Assembly: GCA_029689965.1 (NCBI GenBank)
Contig: CP121450.1
Coordinates: forward strand, 3,658,001 to 3,722,000
Source: Curtobacterium flaccumfaciens
Lineage (GTDB): Bacteria; Actinomycetota; Actinomycetes; Actinomycetales; Microbacteriaceae
DNA: 64,000 nucleotides
Reading direction: 5' to 3'
Shown here one piece after another: positions 28,493 to 37,363 of this stretch (positions within the stretch are counted from its first letter, which is position 1; each line of letters begins with the position of its first letter). The notes under the pieces are model-generated. The model saw only the letters and a list, made by a program, of their open reading frames with translations, did no database searches and was not told the DNA's origin. A program made the position numbers and the translations under genes.

Positions 28493-29425
28493 TCAGGTCC
28501 GGCGGGAACGCGGGGCCACGCGGGCCGGAGCCGTCGCCGGTGCTCGTCGACCGGTGAGCAGCCCGGACGCGAGCGCGATGCCCAGCAACACGACGAGCCC
28601 TCCGACGGGCTCGTTCCAGTGCACGTGCTCCCCGAGGACCAGCACGCCGAGCACCACGCCGACCACCGGCGTCAGGTAGGTGACCGTCGAGGCGCGACCC
28701 GCTCCCCACGCCTGCACCAGCCGCGTGTTCCACGCGTAGGCCAGCCCCGTGCCCACGCAGCCCAGCGCTGCCATCGCAGCCACGATCCTCCAGTCCAGCC
28801 GCACCGGGCCGGTGGCGACGGCGGGCGCGACGAGCAGGAGCAGCCCGGAGGCGAGCGTCAGCTGCACCGTCGCCAGCGTGACCGGGTCGTACGCGCTGCC
28901 GACCGCCACCCGTCGCAGGTACGCGAGTCCGATGCCGTAGCAGGCGGTCATGCCGAGCAACGCGAGCTGCCCAGGCACACTCGCCAGCACACCCGGGTCC
29001 CCGAGGACGTCCCACGGCCCGACCAGCACGAGGACCCCGACGATTCCGAGCACGATCCCGAGGACCTGCCGCCCACGGAGCCGCTCGGACGGCACGAGCA
29101 CGGCGAGCGCGGCCATCGTCGTGATCGGCGTCGTGGCGTTGTAGATGCTCGCCAGTCCGGACGGCACGGTCTGCTCCGCCCACGCCATCAGCGACGACGG
29201 CACCGCGTTGAGGAACACCGAGACGACGAGCAGGTGTCCCCACACGCGTGGTTCACGCGGCCAACGACGGCGGGTCGCGAGCACGACCAGCACGAGCGTG
29301 AGGGCGCCGAGGACGGTGCGGACCGTGGCGACCTGCTGCGGCGCGAGTCCATCGAGTCCGATCTTCGCGAACAGGAAGCTCGAGCCCCAGGTCAGTGCCA
29401 CGAGGAGGTAGAGGACCGCGTTCAT
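28493..29425 (-). CDS. EamA/DMT-family transporter
   Basis: A 310-residue, ten-helix drug/metabolite transporter with two EamA repeats (start MNAVLYLLVALTWGSSFLFAKIGLDGLAP; second repeat QLALLGMTACYGIGLAYLRR). Family members export metabolites such as amino acids. The gene is intact and divergent from a LysR regulator, with a 70-base gap, a usual regulator/exporter pair. The last 20 residues are Arg/Ala-rich and cytoplasmic. Confidence 0.88.
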   Translation of the reverse strand: MNAVLYLLVALTWGSSFLFAKIGLDGLAPQQVATVRTVLGALTLVLVVLATRRRWPREPRVWGHLLVVSVFLNAVPSSLMAWAEQTVPSGLASIYNATTPITTMAALAVLVPSERLRGRQVLGIVLGIVGVLVLVGPWDVLGDPGVLASVPGQLALLGMTACYGIGLAYLRRVAVGSAYDPVTLATVQLTLASGLLLLVAPAVATGPVRLDWRIVAAMAALGCVGTGLAYAWNTRLVQAWGAGRASTVTYLTPVVGVVLGVLVLGEHVHWNEPVGGLVVLLGIALASGLLTGRRAPATAPARVAPRSRRT

Positions 29426-29495
29426 GCGGCCTATTCTGGGCACGGCAGGCGCATGTGGCGAACGCATGCAACTCATGAGCAGATGAAGAGGACGC

Positions 29496-30344
29496 ATGAA
29501 CGTCTCGGTTCCGCAACTCCGCGCGTTCGTCGCGACCGTCGACGCGGGGTCCTTCACCGGGGCCGCGTCCGCGCTGGGCGTCGGACAGTCCGCCGTCTCG
29601 CACGCCGTCGCAGGACTCGAGCGCGAGGTCGGCGGCCCGGTCCTCCGGCGCGGCGCCTCCGCCGTCGCCACGTCGCTCGGCGACCGGCTGTTGGCCCACG
29701 CCCGCAGCGTGCTCGCCTCCGTCGACGCCCTGGAGGCAGTGGTCCGGCCCGCCACGGCGCGCGGCACCGTGCGACTCGCCGCCGTCCCCACCGTCTGCCA
29801 GGGCCTGCTGCCGCGGCTCCGCGAACTCTGGGCCGTCACGCTGCCCGACGTGGACGTGCAGGTCTACGAGGGCGATGACGACGAGATGCCCGAGTGGCTC
29901 GAGGCCGGCACGGTCGATGCCGCTGTCTTGGTCGACCCGACACCCGTGCCCGCGGGCGGCGTCGTCGTCGCGCAGGACGAGATGGCGGCGGTGGTCCGCC
30001 GGGACCACCCGCTCGCCGACCTGCCGGCGCTGACCCTCGACGACCTGCACGAGGACGGGCTCGTCGCGGGCGGCGGCGGCTGCGAGCACCAGATCCAGCG
30101 GCTGCACGAGCTCGACGGGCGACCGTTCCGGTACGCCCACCGTGTGCGGGAGATGAGCACGATGTTCGGGATGATCGAGCGGGGCGAGGGGGTCTCGATC
30201 GTGCCGACGCTCGGGCGCGTGATGCTGCCGCCGGGCCTGGTGATGGTGCCGATGGCGCGGCGGCTGGCGCGGACGCTCGTGCTGAGCGGCCCGACGTCCC
30301 GTGAGCGGCACCCGCTCGCGAGGGCACTCGTCGAGGCGGTCTGA
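29496..30344 (+). CDS. LysR-family transcriptional regulator
   Basis: A complete 282-residue LysR regulator: winged helix-turn-helix LRAFVATVDAGSFTGAASAL and QSAVSHAVAGLEREVGG (residues 7-50), then the periplasmic-binding-like effector domain. A short, Met-rich C-terminus is present. It is divergent from the EamA exporter and probably regulates it. The gap 29426-29495 carries the words GCATGTGG and ACGCATGC, but no clear T-N11-A palindrome, so the operator is not assigned. Confidence 0.9.
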   Translation: MNVSVPQLRAFVATVDAGSFTGAASALGVGQSAVSHAVAGLEREVGGPVLRRGASAVATSLGDRLLAHARSVLASVDALEAVVRPATARGTVRLAAVPTVCQGLLPRLRELWAVTLPDVDVQVYEGDDDEMPEWLEAGTVDAAVLVDPTPVPAGGVVVAQDEMAAVVRRDHPLADLPALTLDDLHEDGLVAGGGGCEHQIQRLHELDGRPFRYAHRVREMSTMFGMIERGEGVSIVPTLGRVMLPPGLVMVPMARRLARTLVLSGPTSRERHPLARALVEAV

Positions 30345-30503
30345 CCGGGTCCGGACGCGGGATCCGCGGCTCCGGCGTCATCTTCCCGCCGGTTCGACAT
30401 CTCCCTGGAGAAGCAACCACGGGGTCGTTTCCGCAACGCAGGGTCGTCGATGCCGCGACGACCGCGGCCTCGCCGACACCGGGTCCAGACGGAGGACAGG
30501 AAC

Positions 30504-31503
30504 ATGCCTGACAGTGATCGACGACGCGCCGACCCCCTGGCGATGGGTGCTGGGCGGTTCGGTGCCACCTACATCAACCCGTACCGGATCTTCAACGAGC
30601 GCGACGACCGTCTCGACCGGATGTTCGCGAACCAGCACCACGTCGGGATCACCACGGCGGTCGTGCAGTGGACTGCGCACATCTACGACGACGGCTCGGC
30701 CAGCACGACGTACCCGGCGGGACCGTCCACCGGGTTCGGGGCGTTCGACACCGTCCTCCCCGGCTCCTCGACTCGGCGGACCGCCACGGGATCGACGTCT
30801 GGCTCGGCCTGGCGGTACGGCCGGACGTGTTCGACAAGCCCGACACCATGGACTCCGACGCCGTGTTCGAGAACGACGCCCGTGTCGACCACGTGCTCGC
30901 CGCGGATCTCCTCGACCAGTTCGGGGACGGTTCGTCGGCTGGTACCTGCCGAGCGAGCCCGGCTTCCAGAGCGTCGTGGACCACCGCGTCCAGGCGAAGC
31001 AGACCGCCTTCCTCAGCACCGTGACGTCCGACCTCCGAGCGCAGGCACCGGATCTGCCGATCATGATCTCGCCGTGCGTGCCGCGGGCGATCGAGGGCGG
31101 CCACTCCGGCGTGTGGTTCATCGAGCGGTTGTCACCGATGATGCGCGGAGCCGGTGTGGACGTCTGGAACCTGCAGGACGGTTTCTGCATGACGGCTTGG
31201 AGCCCGGCGGAGAACCTCGAGATGCTCCGCGCCGGGACGGAGGCGGCACAGCGCGCCGGGGCGACGGCCTGGGCCACGCTCTACACACCGGGTCCCGGTG
31301 ACGACGGACGGTTCGACTTCCCCGCCCTCGCCGAGAACCTCGAGGTCGTCCGACAGGCGGGGCTGCCCCTGACCACGTGGACGTTCGACTCTGCGCTGAA
31401 CCCAGATCCCTCGGTCCCGGACTCGGACGTCCGCGCGGAGGTGTGGCGTGCGTACCTCGAACATCTCGGATCCGGACCCGCCGCCGGCTCCCGGCGCGTC
31501 TGA
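30504..31503 (+). CDS. DUF4434-like TIM-barrel protein (two frameshifts)
   Basis: About 333 residues. Features of a glycosidase-like barrel: GRFGATYINPYRIFNERDD at the start, GITTAVVQWTAHIYDDG, then IDVWLGLAVRPDVFDKP, GWYLPSEPGF and VDVWNLQDGFCMTAWSPAENL. The GWYLPSE text resembles DUF4434, thought to be related to glycoside hydrolases; no signal peptide is seen. Two deletions (near 30765 and 30935) are repaired. An acGGAGGAcagg site lies 9 bases before ATG 30504. It sits between LysR and the sigma factor; a role in sugar turnover with the neighbouring polymer cluster is possible. Confidence 0.55.
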
Positions 31504-31506
31504 GGC

Positions 31507-32256
31507 TCAGACGGTCCAGCCGAGGGCACCGTGCTGCCCGTCGGCCGCCAGCCGCCGGGCGGCGTCACGCGCCGCAGCGAGCATCGCGGGACAGCTGTCG
31601 CACTGACGGACGTGGCGTTCCATGCGGCCGAGCTGTCGCCCACGGAGCTTCCGGCGCGCGTACCGAGCGAGGTGCTCGACCGCCCACAGGTGCTCAGCGT
31701 CACCACCGTCGACGTGGACGTGGGAGTCCACCCACGCCGTGCGGAGACCGTCGCGTGCGCGTGCGGCGAGGGCGGCCACCGCGTTCGGGGCCAGTCCGAG
31801 CCGCTGCCCGACCACTGCCAACGACTCACCCTCGACCTCGGTCGCCCAGAGCACCGTTCGCCAGCGCTCGGGGAGTCTCCTGAACGCCGCGACGACGAGC
31901 TCGAGATCGTCCCGGTGCGCCTCGACACCGAGATCGGCCGCGATCGAGGCCACGCGTTCGATCTGCTCGTCCAGCTCGACGGTGGGCTTGGCACGCGACC
32001 ACTCCTCGCCGATGTGCCGCACCGTCGCCGCCGCGTACGCGACGAACGACTCCCGCGGCCCGTGACCCGACCGCAGCGCCCGGTAGATCCGGAAGAACGC
32101 CTCAGCGGTCACGTCGTCGATGTCATGACTCGTCGATCTGGCGACGAGGGCCCGCACCTTCGGGGTGTGCCGCCGCCAGATCTCCGCGAAGGCCTCCGAC
32201 TCCCCTGCACGCGCCAGGTGCAGGAGTTCGTCGTCCGGGCGCGCACGCCATTCCAT
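31507..32256 (-). CDS. ECF-type sigma factor with C-terminal zinc-finger anti-sigma domain
   Basis: A 249-residue sigma-70-family protein. Region 2 (residues about 10-80): DDELLHLARAGESEAFAEIWRRH and DIDDVTAEAFFRIYRAL. Region 4 (about 105-155): AAFRRLPERWRTVLWATEVEGESLAVVGQRLGL. The last 70 residues carry HLARYARRKLRGRQLGRMERH and an HVRQCDSC motif, matching the HxxxCxxC zinc-binding anti-sigma (ZAS) module, so sigma and inhibitor seem fused in one chain. It is divergent from the exosortase/WecB operon across the TCACACTT palindrome, which makes it a probable regulator of that operon. ATG 32256 is favoured, with AAAGGGGAG 3 bases upstream; a TTG at 32271 is possible. Confidence 0.85.
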   Translation of the reverse strand: MEWRARPDDELLHLARAGESEAFAEIWRRHTPKVRALVARSTSHDIDDVTAEAFFRIYRALRSGHGPRESFVAYAAATVRHIGEEWSRAKPTVELDEQIERVASIAADLGVEAHRDDLELVVAAFRRLPERWRTVLWATEVEGESLAVVGQRLGLAPNAVAALAARARDGLRTAWVDSHVHVDGGDAEHLWAVEHLARYARRKLRGRQLGRMERHVRQCDSCPAMLAAARDAARRLAADGQHGALGWTV

Positions 32257-32288
32257 CCACTCCCCTTTCAATCTGGAACGTCAGCATT

Positions 32289-32312
32289 TCACACTTGGCG
32301 TCCGAAGTGTGA
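32289..32312. promoter_or_regulatory. Inverted repeat between sigma factor and polymer operon
   Basis: TCACACTT-GGCGTCCG-AAGTGTGA: 8-base perfect arms, 8-base spacer. It lies 33 bases from the sigma start and 103 bases from the operon start. A regulatory site for one or both directions is likely; the binding protein is unknown. Confidence 0.6.
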
Positions 32313-32414
32313 ACGTCGTGCGCGCGTCGGTCGTCATCGCTCGGCCCGAGGGCGCTCTCCCTCTGCAGGACTGCATGGACCATCCGGGTCCTCTGCCACG
32401 ACAGGGAGGGCGTC

Positions 32415-32588
32415 ATGTACGCGAACGGCTGGAATCTGGGCGGTGGCGGGATGGTCGCAGGCGGGACACTCGCCTACACGGGCTTCGACCCGACGGGCGC
32501 GCTCGTGCTCGCGTGCGTGACGTGTGTCGTCGGCGGGCTCCTGCTCCTCCGGGCACGTCTCGTCCGTCGGCCGGAGGCCGGACGATGA
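32415..32588 (+). CDS. 57-residue sorting-signal-like membrane peptide
   Basis: A short gene too small for usual ORF cutoffs. ATG 32415 follows an AGGGAGGG site by 4 bases, and its stop overlaps the wecB ATG. It encodes a Gly-rich head, an LAYTG motif at about residues 24-28, a hydrophobic span (ALVLACVTCVVGGLLLL) and a basic tail (RARLVRRPEAGR). That is the three-part layout of a cell-wall sorting signal, and LAxTG is the motif of class E sortases, yet there is no signal peptide and almost no mature region. It could be a small exosortase partner, a peptide substrate, or a regulatory membrane peptide. Confidence 0.65.
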   Translation: MYANGWNLGGGGMVAGGTLAYTGFDPTGALVLACVTCVVGGLLLLRARLVRRPEAGR

Positions 32589-33686
32589 CCGGCCGCGCCA
32601 GGATCGCGATCGTCGTCGGCACGCGCCCGGAGGTCATCAAGCTCGCCCCGTCGTGCGACGACTCGGCCCCGATGCGGAGGTCGTCCTCACCGGGCAGCAC
32701 CACGACGCCGAACTCCTCGGCCAGTACCTCGACGCAGCGCTCCCGGACACAGCGGTGAGCACACTGGCGCCGTTGCTCGACGGGACGCACCGGGTCGGCC
32801 TGTGGGCCGATCAGCTCGCGCACCGCTTCCGGCAGGAACGACCGAGCGCGGTGGTGGTGCAGGGAGACACGGACTCGGTCGTCGCCGGGGCCATGGCAGC
32901 GCGCTCCGCGGGCGTGCCGATCGTGCACGTCGAGGCGGGTCTCCGCTCGAACGACCTCTCGATGCCCGAGGAGGTCAACCGCCGCCACGTCGCACTCATC
33001 GCCGATGTGCACTGCGCCCGACGCCCGGGAACGAGCGGAACCTCCTCGCCGAAGGGATCGCTGCCGACCGGATCCTCGTGACGGGCAACACCATCGTCGA
33101 GGCCGTCCGGGAAGCACCCCGCGCCGACGCCGCGGCGGTCGATCGTTGGCTCCCCCGCGGAGTCGCGCGCGGCGGCTACGTCCTCGCGACGCTCCACCGT
33201 CCCGAGAACACCGACGACGAGGGCGCACTCCGCCGGGCACTGACCGGCCTCGCCGCGATCGAGGCACCGGTCGTCCTCGCCGCACACCCGCGTACCCGCA
33301 CGGCGATCGAGCGATCGAACGCGGCGCACCTCGCCGGTGGACTGAGCATCCGGACACCGCCGGACCACGGGCTGTTCCTCGCCCTCGCGGAGCACGCGCG
33401 GCTCGTGGTGTCCGATTCCGGCGGCGTCCAGGAAGAGAGCACCGTCCTCGGGTTCCCGCTCGTCACCGTCCGGCGCAACACCGAGCGGCCTGAGACGCTC
33501 ACCGCCGGCTTCAACCGGCTGGTCACCCCCGTCGACGACCTGGGCGCGGTGGCGAACGCGATGCTGCGCGACCCCGGTCTCCGCGAGCGACTCCGGGGAC
33601 GACCGAGCCCGTACGGAGACGGTCGTGCGAGCGATCGGATCACCGCGGTCTGTCAGGACGTCGTCTCGGCCGGGTGCGCCGCATGA
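32585..33686 (+). CDS. wecB: UDP-N-acetylglucosamine 2-epimerase (two frameshifts)
   Basis: About 367 residues. Converts UDP-GlcNAc to UDP-ManNAc, an early step for surface-polymer sugars. Family motifs: IAIVVGTRPEVIKLAP (residues 6-21), TGQHHDAELL, VVVQGDTDSVVAGAMAA, IVHVEAGLRS, GYVLATLHRPENTDD and VVSDSGGVQEESTVLGFPLVTVRRNTERPET. The deletions lie near 32650 and 33020. The ATG overlaps the stop of the small sorting peptide, and the stop overlaps the exosortase-like ATG, so the three are translationally coupled. The operon links this enzyme to a polymer export or attachment system. Confidence 0.9.
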
Positions 33687-34233
33687 CCGTCGTGCGAAGC
33701 GCCGTCGGCCACCGTGCCGTCACGCGGCACACCACACGCTGGCTCGGGATCGGGACGCTCGGGCTCGTCATCGCGCTCACCGCCGCCCAGCCGGCGTACC
33801 GGACGGCGGAGGCGTGGGGAGCAGCCCTGCTCGCCGGTGCCGTCCTGCGGACTCCCGTCTGGGTGAACGGCCCGACCTTCTACCTCGGGTCGGGCGAGCA
33901 CATGCAGGGCTTCCAGGTGACGATCGAGTGCTCGGCGCTCGTGCTGCTGCTCCCGGTGCTCCTCCTGCACGCCGTCATCGCGCTCCGCGGCGGGCCGTCC
34001 ACTCCCCGCGCGATCATCGCTCCCCTCGCGGCGTGGTCCGTGATCAGCATCGTCAACGAGGCCCGCATCGCGTGGATCGGCATCGCGACGCAGTGGTGGG
34101 GCTTCCGCGCCGGGTACGAGCCCGCCCACGGTGCTGTCGGGCGATCGTCGGCATCTCCGGCTTCGCTTGCGGAGCAGCGGCCTTGCTGCTCATCGATCTC
34201 CGTGGCGGTGCCGCCGGAGGGAGCCGGCGATGA
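33683..34233 (+). CDS. Exosortase/archaeosortase-like membrane protein
   Basis: About 183 residues after one deletion near 34135, with four to five hydrophobic spans. It has the order of residues expected of exosortases: Cys in TIECSALVLLLP (about C83), Arg in IVNEARIAWIG (about R128), and His in GYEPAHGAVG (about H149) — the proposed Cys/Arg/His triad of the family. Exosortases are proposed to process C-terminal sorting tags (PEP-CTERM-like) and usually lie beside exopolysaccharide genes, as here (wecB, BcsA-like GT2). Shorter than the 250-300 residue classical EpsH but close to the compact exosortase forms. A candidate client is at 37364. Confidence 0.72.
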
Positions 34234-35563
34234 TCGTCGCACTGCTCAACGCCGTGGCCACGGCGATGGCCGTCGCGTTCGTCGCCTACGTCGCGTTCAT
34301 CCTCGTGCCGTTCCTCCGACACACCCCGGACCCCGTCGCCGACCCCGCGCACCTCCAGTTCCACTTCCTCGTGCCGTGTCGCGACGAAGAGGCGGTCATC
34401 GGCGAGACCATCAGGTCATCGCGGACGCGGTTCCCAGCCGCGCACCTCTGGGTGGTCGACGATGCGAGCGAGGACGGCACGCGCGACGTCGTGCTCGCCG
34501 CCGCGCTGACCGACCCGATGGTGCACCTCGTGGCGCGTTCCCTCCCCGATGCGCGTCGCGGCAAGGGCGACGCGCTGAACGCGGCGTACCGGATGCTCGT
34601 CGACTCACTCGCACCCGACGCCGACCGTGATCGTGTGATCGTCGGAGTCGTCGATGCGGACGGCGAACTGGACCCGGGGCACTCCCGGTGGTCGCCGGCG
34701 CCTTCCAGGACCCGAGGGTGGGCGCCACCCAGATCGCGGTGTGGATGAAGAACCGTGGGGATCCGACCCCGCTGAAGCACCGTGGTCGGTGGCGGAACCG
34801 GTTCGGTCGATGGCTGATCACCATGCAGGACATGGAGTTCCGCACGGTCATCGCCGGCATGCAGTCGTTGCGGAGCCACACCGGAACCGTGGGCCTCGGC
34901 GGGAACGGCCAGTTCGCGCGGATGTCAGCCCTGCAGCGCATCGCGGACCGGAACGGCACCCCCTGGCACGGTGCACTGCTGGAGGACTACGAGCTCGGGC
35001 TCCACGTCCTGCTCGCCGGGTACCGCATCCGGCACGTGTACGACACGCACGTCTCCCAGGAGGCGCTGCCGTCACTGCGCCGACTCGTCACACAGCGGAC
35101 GCGGTGGGCGCAGGGCAACATCCAGTGCATCCGGTACGCCCCTCGCATCATCATGTCGCCACACTTCTCGACCGCAGGGGTGCTCGAGGCGATGTACTAC
35201 CTGCTCTTGCCGTACCTCCAACTCCTCGGCATCACCGCAGTGCTGACGCTCGCGGCGGCGAGCGTGGTCGGCCCGACGAGCCTGACACCAGGACCGGGCC
35301 AGATCGTCGCGCTCTTCGTGTTCGCGGTCCTCCCCTTCGCGGTCTGGGGGCCCGTCTACCGGGCACGGTGCGAGCCAGAGCGCGGGAACGTGTTCGGCGG
35401 TGTCGTCCTCGGGGTCGGTCTCTGGATCTACGTCTTCTACATGTACCTCTGCATCCTGCGGGCGTTCTGCCGCTTGGCTCTCCGTCGGAACGGGTGGTCC
35501 AAGACACGGAGGAACACCGAGAGGGTCGGCCGGGTGCACGGATCGGTCGCGGTGGAGCGGTGA
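34230..35563 (+). CDS. Processive GT2 glycosyltransferase (cellulose-synthase-like)
   Basis: About 444 residues: an N-terminal span, the catalytic GT2 domain and three to four C-terminal spans. Motifs in order: WVVDDASEDGT (first Asp), VVDADGELDPG (DxD), ALLEDYELGLHV (ED) and QRTRWAQGN (QxxRW), the D,D,D,QxxRW set of processive polysaccharide synthases. It therefore probably polymerises a surface polysaccharide at the membrane. One deletion near 34680. It overlaps the exosortase stop at ATGA with GGAGGGAG just before. Its product could be the partner polymer of the WecB pathway. Confidence 0.88.
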
Positions 35564-36182
35564 CGGGATCGACCCGTGCGGAGGTCGATGCGGCGCACGT
35601 CGGATGCTGCTCGGATGCCTCGGGATGCTGCTCTCGGATGCTGTGGTCCTCGGGGGCGTCGCGGTCGGGTTGTGGCACTCGGGCAGGTCGACGGTGGCCG
35701 ACGGTCCGGCATCGCTGCACCTGGCCCTGGTCGCCGGCATCGGACTGGTCGTGGTCGTGCGGCAGTGCATCCACAGGGCACCCGTACTCGCCCGCCGGAA
35801 CCCGAGAGCGGTCCGGACGGACCGGATCGTCACCGCTGCCGACCTCGTCGGTCTGGTCGCGCTGTGCGCGGTGTGGCGGCTCGGCGGCTCGTACTTCACG
35901 GGGTGGCTCACCGCAGCAGCGGGGTCGCTGGTGATCGGCGTCGTCCCGGTCCAGCTCATCGCCGACGTCGTCACAGGCCGCAACGACACCGGTGACGGCC
36001 GGCGGTTCGTGACTCCTGAGACGCTCCGGCTGCTCCTGATCGTCGTGGGCTTCGCGGCACTGTTCCTGACCGCGGACGTGCACCAGTGGCGAGTTGCGAT
36101 CATCGACCTCGTGCTGCTCCTCGGAGCCGGCGGCGCCGGGCTCGGCACGGTCGTGCACGCGGTGCTCGCCCGGCGCCGTTGA
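35560..36182 (+). CDS. Six-helix membrane protein of unknown function
   Basis: Not recognised. About 207 residues if started at GTG 35560, which overlaps the GT2 stop, with a deletion near 35600; otherwise 192 from ATG 35604. Six hydrophobic segments are visible (LLSDAVVLGGVAVGLWH, LALVAGIGLVVVVRQCIH, VTAADLVGLVALCAVWRLGG, LTAAAGSLVIGVVPVQLI, LRLLLIVVGFAALFLTADV, WRVAIIDLVLLLGAGGAGL). No enzyme motif is present. The overlap with the GT2 gene ties it to polymer export or anchoring. Confidence 0.6.
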
Positions 36183-36244
36183 TCGCACGGTCACGACGGG
36201 CCGACGCTGAACCGGCTCGGATCACGACGCAGCAGGATGGGGTG

Positions 36245-37065
36245 ATGGCCGAGACGCACGCAAAGACCTTCGCCGACCCGGAGGAGGCGTCCGCTGAGGC
36301 AGCCGGGCTCCGATGGCTCCGCGAGGCGGAAGGCTCAGGTGGGACGAGGACCGTCCGGGTGCGCGCACGGCCCCGCCCGACGGTCCTCGACCTCGAGCGG
36401 ATCCCGAACGGATCACCGACGACCGTCCAGGCCGAGCGCTTCGGCCGGTCGCTGGCACACACCCACGCGGCCAGCGCGGGCCACTGGGGAGCTCCTCCGC
36501 CGGAATGGCCGTCGGAGGTGCCGCTGCGCATGGGACGCTCACGCACCCCGTTCGCGCCCGCCGCCGATGCACCGGCGACGTGGGGTGAGTTCTTCGCCGA
36601 GTACCGGATCCGCGACTTCGTCCGCCGCATCGTCGACCTCGGCGGGTTCGACCGCGCGCAGGCGGCGGTGTTCGACCGGGTGGCAGACCGCGTGCAGAAC
36701 GGCGCACTCGGGTCACCGCAGCCCGCGCTCGTCGGGACAGGCCGGCGAGGCTGCACGGTGATCTGTGGGCAGGCAACGTGCTCTGGCCGACGGCGCCGGT
36801 GGACGGAACGACGCCCACCGGCGCGGTGCTCATCGACCGATCGCGCACGGCGGCCACGCGGAGACGGACCTGGCACTGCTCCGGCTCTTCGGACTCCCCC
36901 GGCTGGAGACGGTCCTCGCTGCGTACGACGCCGAGTCACGGCTCGCGCCGGCCTGGCGGGAGCGGATCGAGCTGCACCAGCTTCGCCCCGCTGCTGCTGC
37001 ACGTGCTGCTCTTCGGAGACCCGTACCGGGATGCGGCACTCCGAGCGGCGCGACGGTACGTCTGA
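36245..37065 (+). CDS. Fructosamine kinase-family protein (three frameshifts)
   Basis: About 273 residues of a protein-kinase-like fold that phosphorylates ketoamines on glycated proteins. Signals: AETHAKTFADPEEASAEAAGLRWL, then RLHGDLWAGN (the HGDLWxGN catalytic loop) and VLIDPIAHGGHAETDLAL, with the C-terminal VLLFGDPYRDAAL. Frame shifts lie near 36745, 36838 and 36985 (two deletions, one insertion); all joins give matching family text. A 62-base gap follows the six-helix gene, so it may be a separate unit. Role: repair of early glycation products. Confidence 0.85.
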
Positions 37066-37110
37066 CGGGTGTGTGCGCCACGCGGCTTCGCGTGTGTCGA
37101 TGCGTTGTGA

Positions 37111-37174
37111 GCCCTCGCCGCGCGGCACTCCTCCACGCCATCGGTGTTCGTGGAGTGCCGATCGCGACGAGGGC
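37111..37174. terminator. Long stem-loop after the fructosamine kinase gene
   Basis: Outer arms CCCTCG/CGAGGG and inner arms GGCACTC...GAGTGCC with CCACG/CGTGG form a long hairpin of about 64 bases with a few mismatches. It probably terminates transcripts. The rest of the gap 37066-37363 has G/C-rich words (cccggacccggacccggag) and no trusted gene. Confidence 0.6.
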
Positions 37175-37363
37175 CCACGGCGACGGCCCGGCGGCCATCG
37201 TGGGCCCGGACCCGGACCCGGAGCCGCTGCGCCGGGCCCGGCCGCACCACGATGTCACGCGACGCCGAGGCAGACGGGTGTCGCCCGGTCGCCGGCGCTC
37301 AGGTGCAGGACGGCGCACGTGCGGCATCGAGCCCCACGCCGACGCCGTCGTGCGGCGGAACGC

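Noticed and set aside
35560-36182. Cation diffusion facilitator
   Set aside because: Six spans, but the metal-binding Asp/His pattern was not found.
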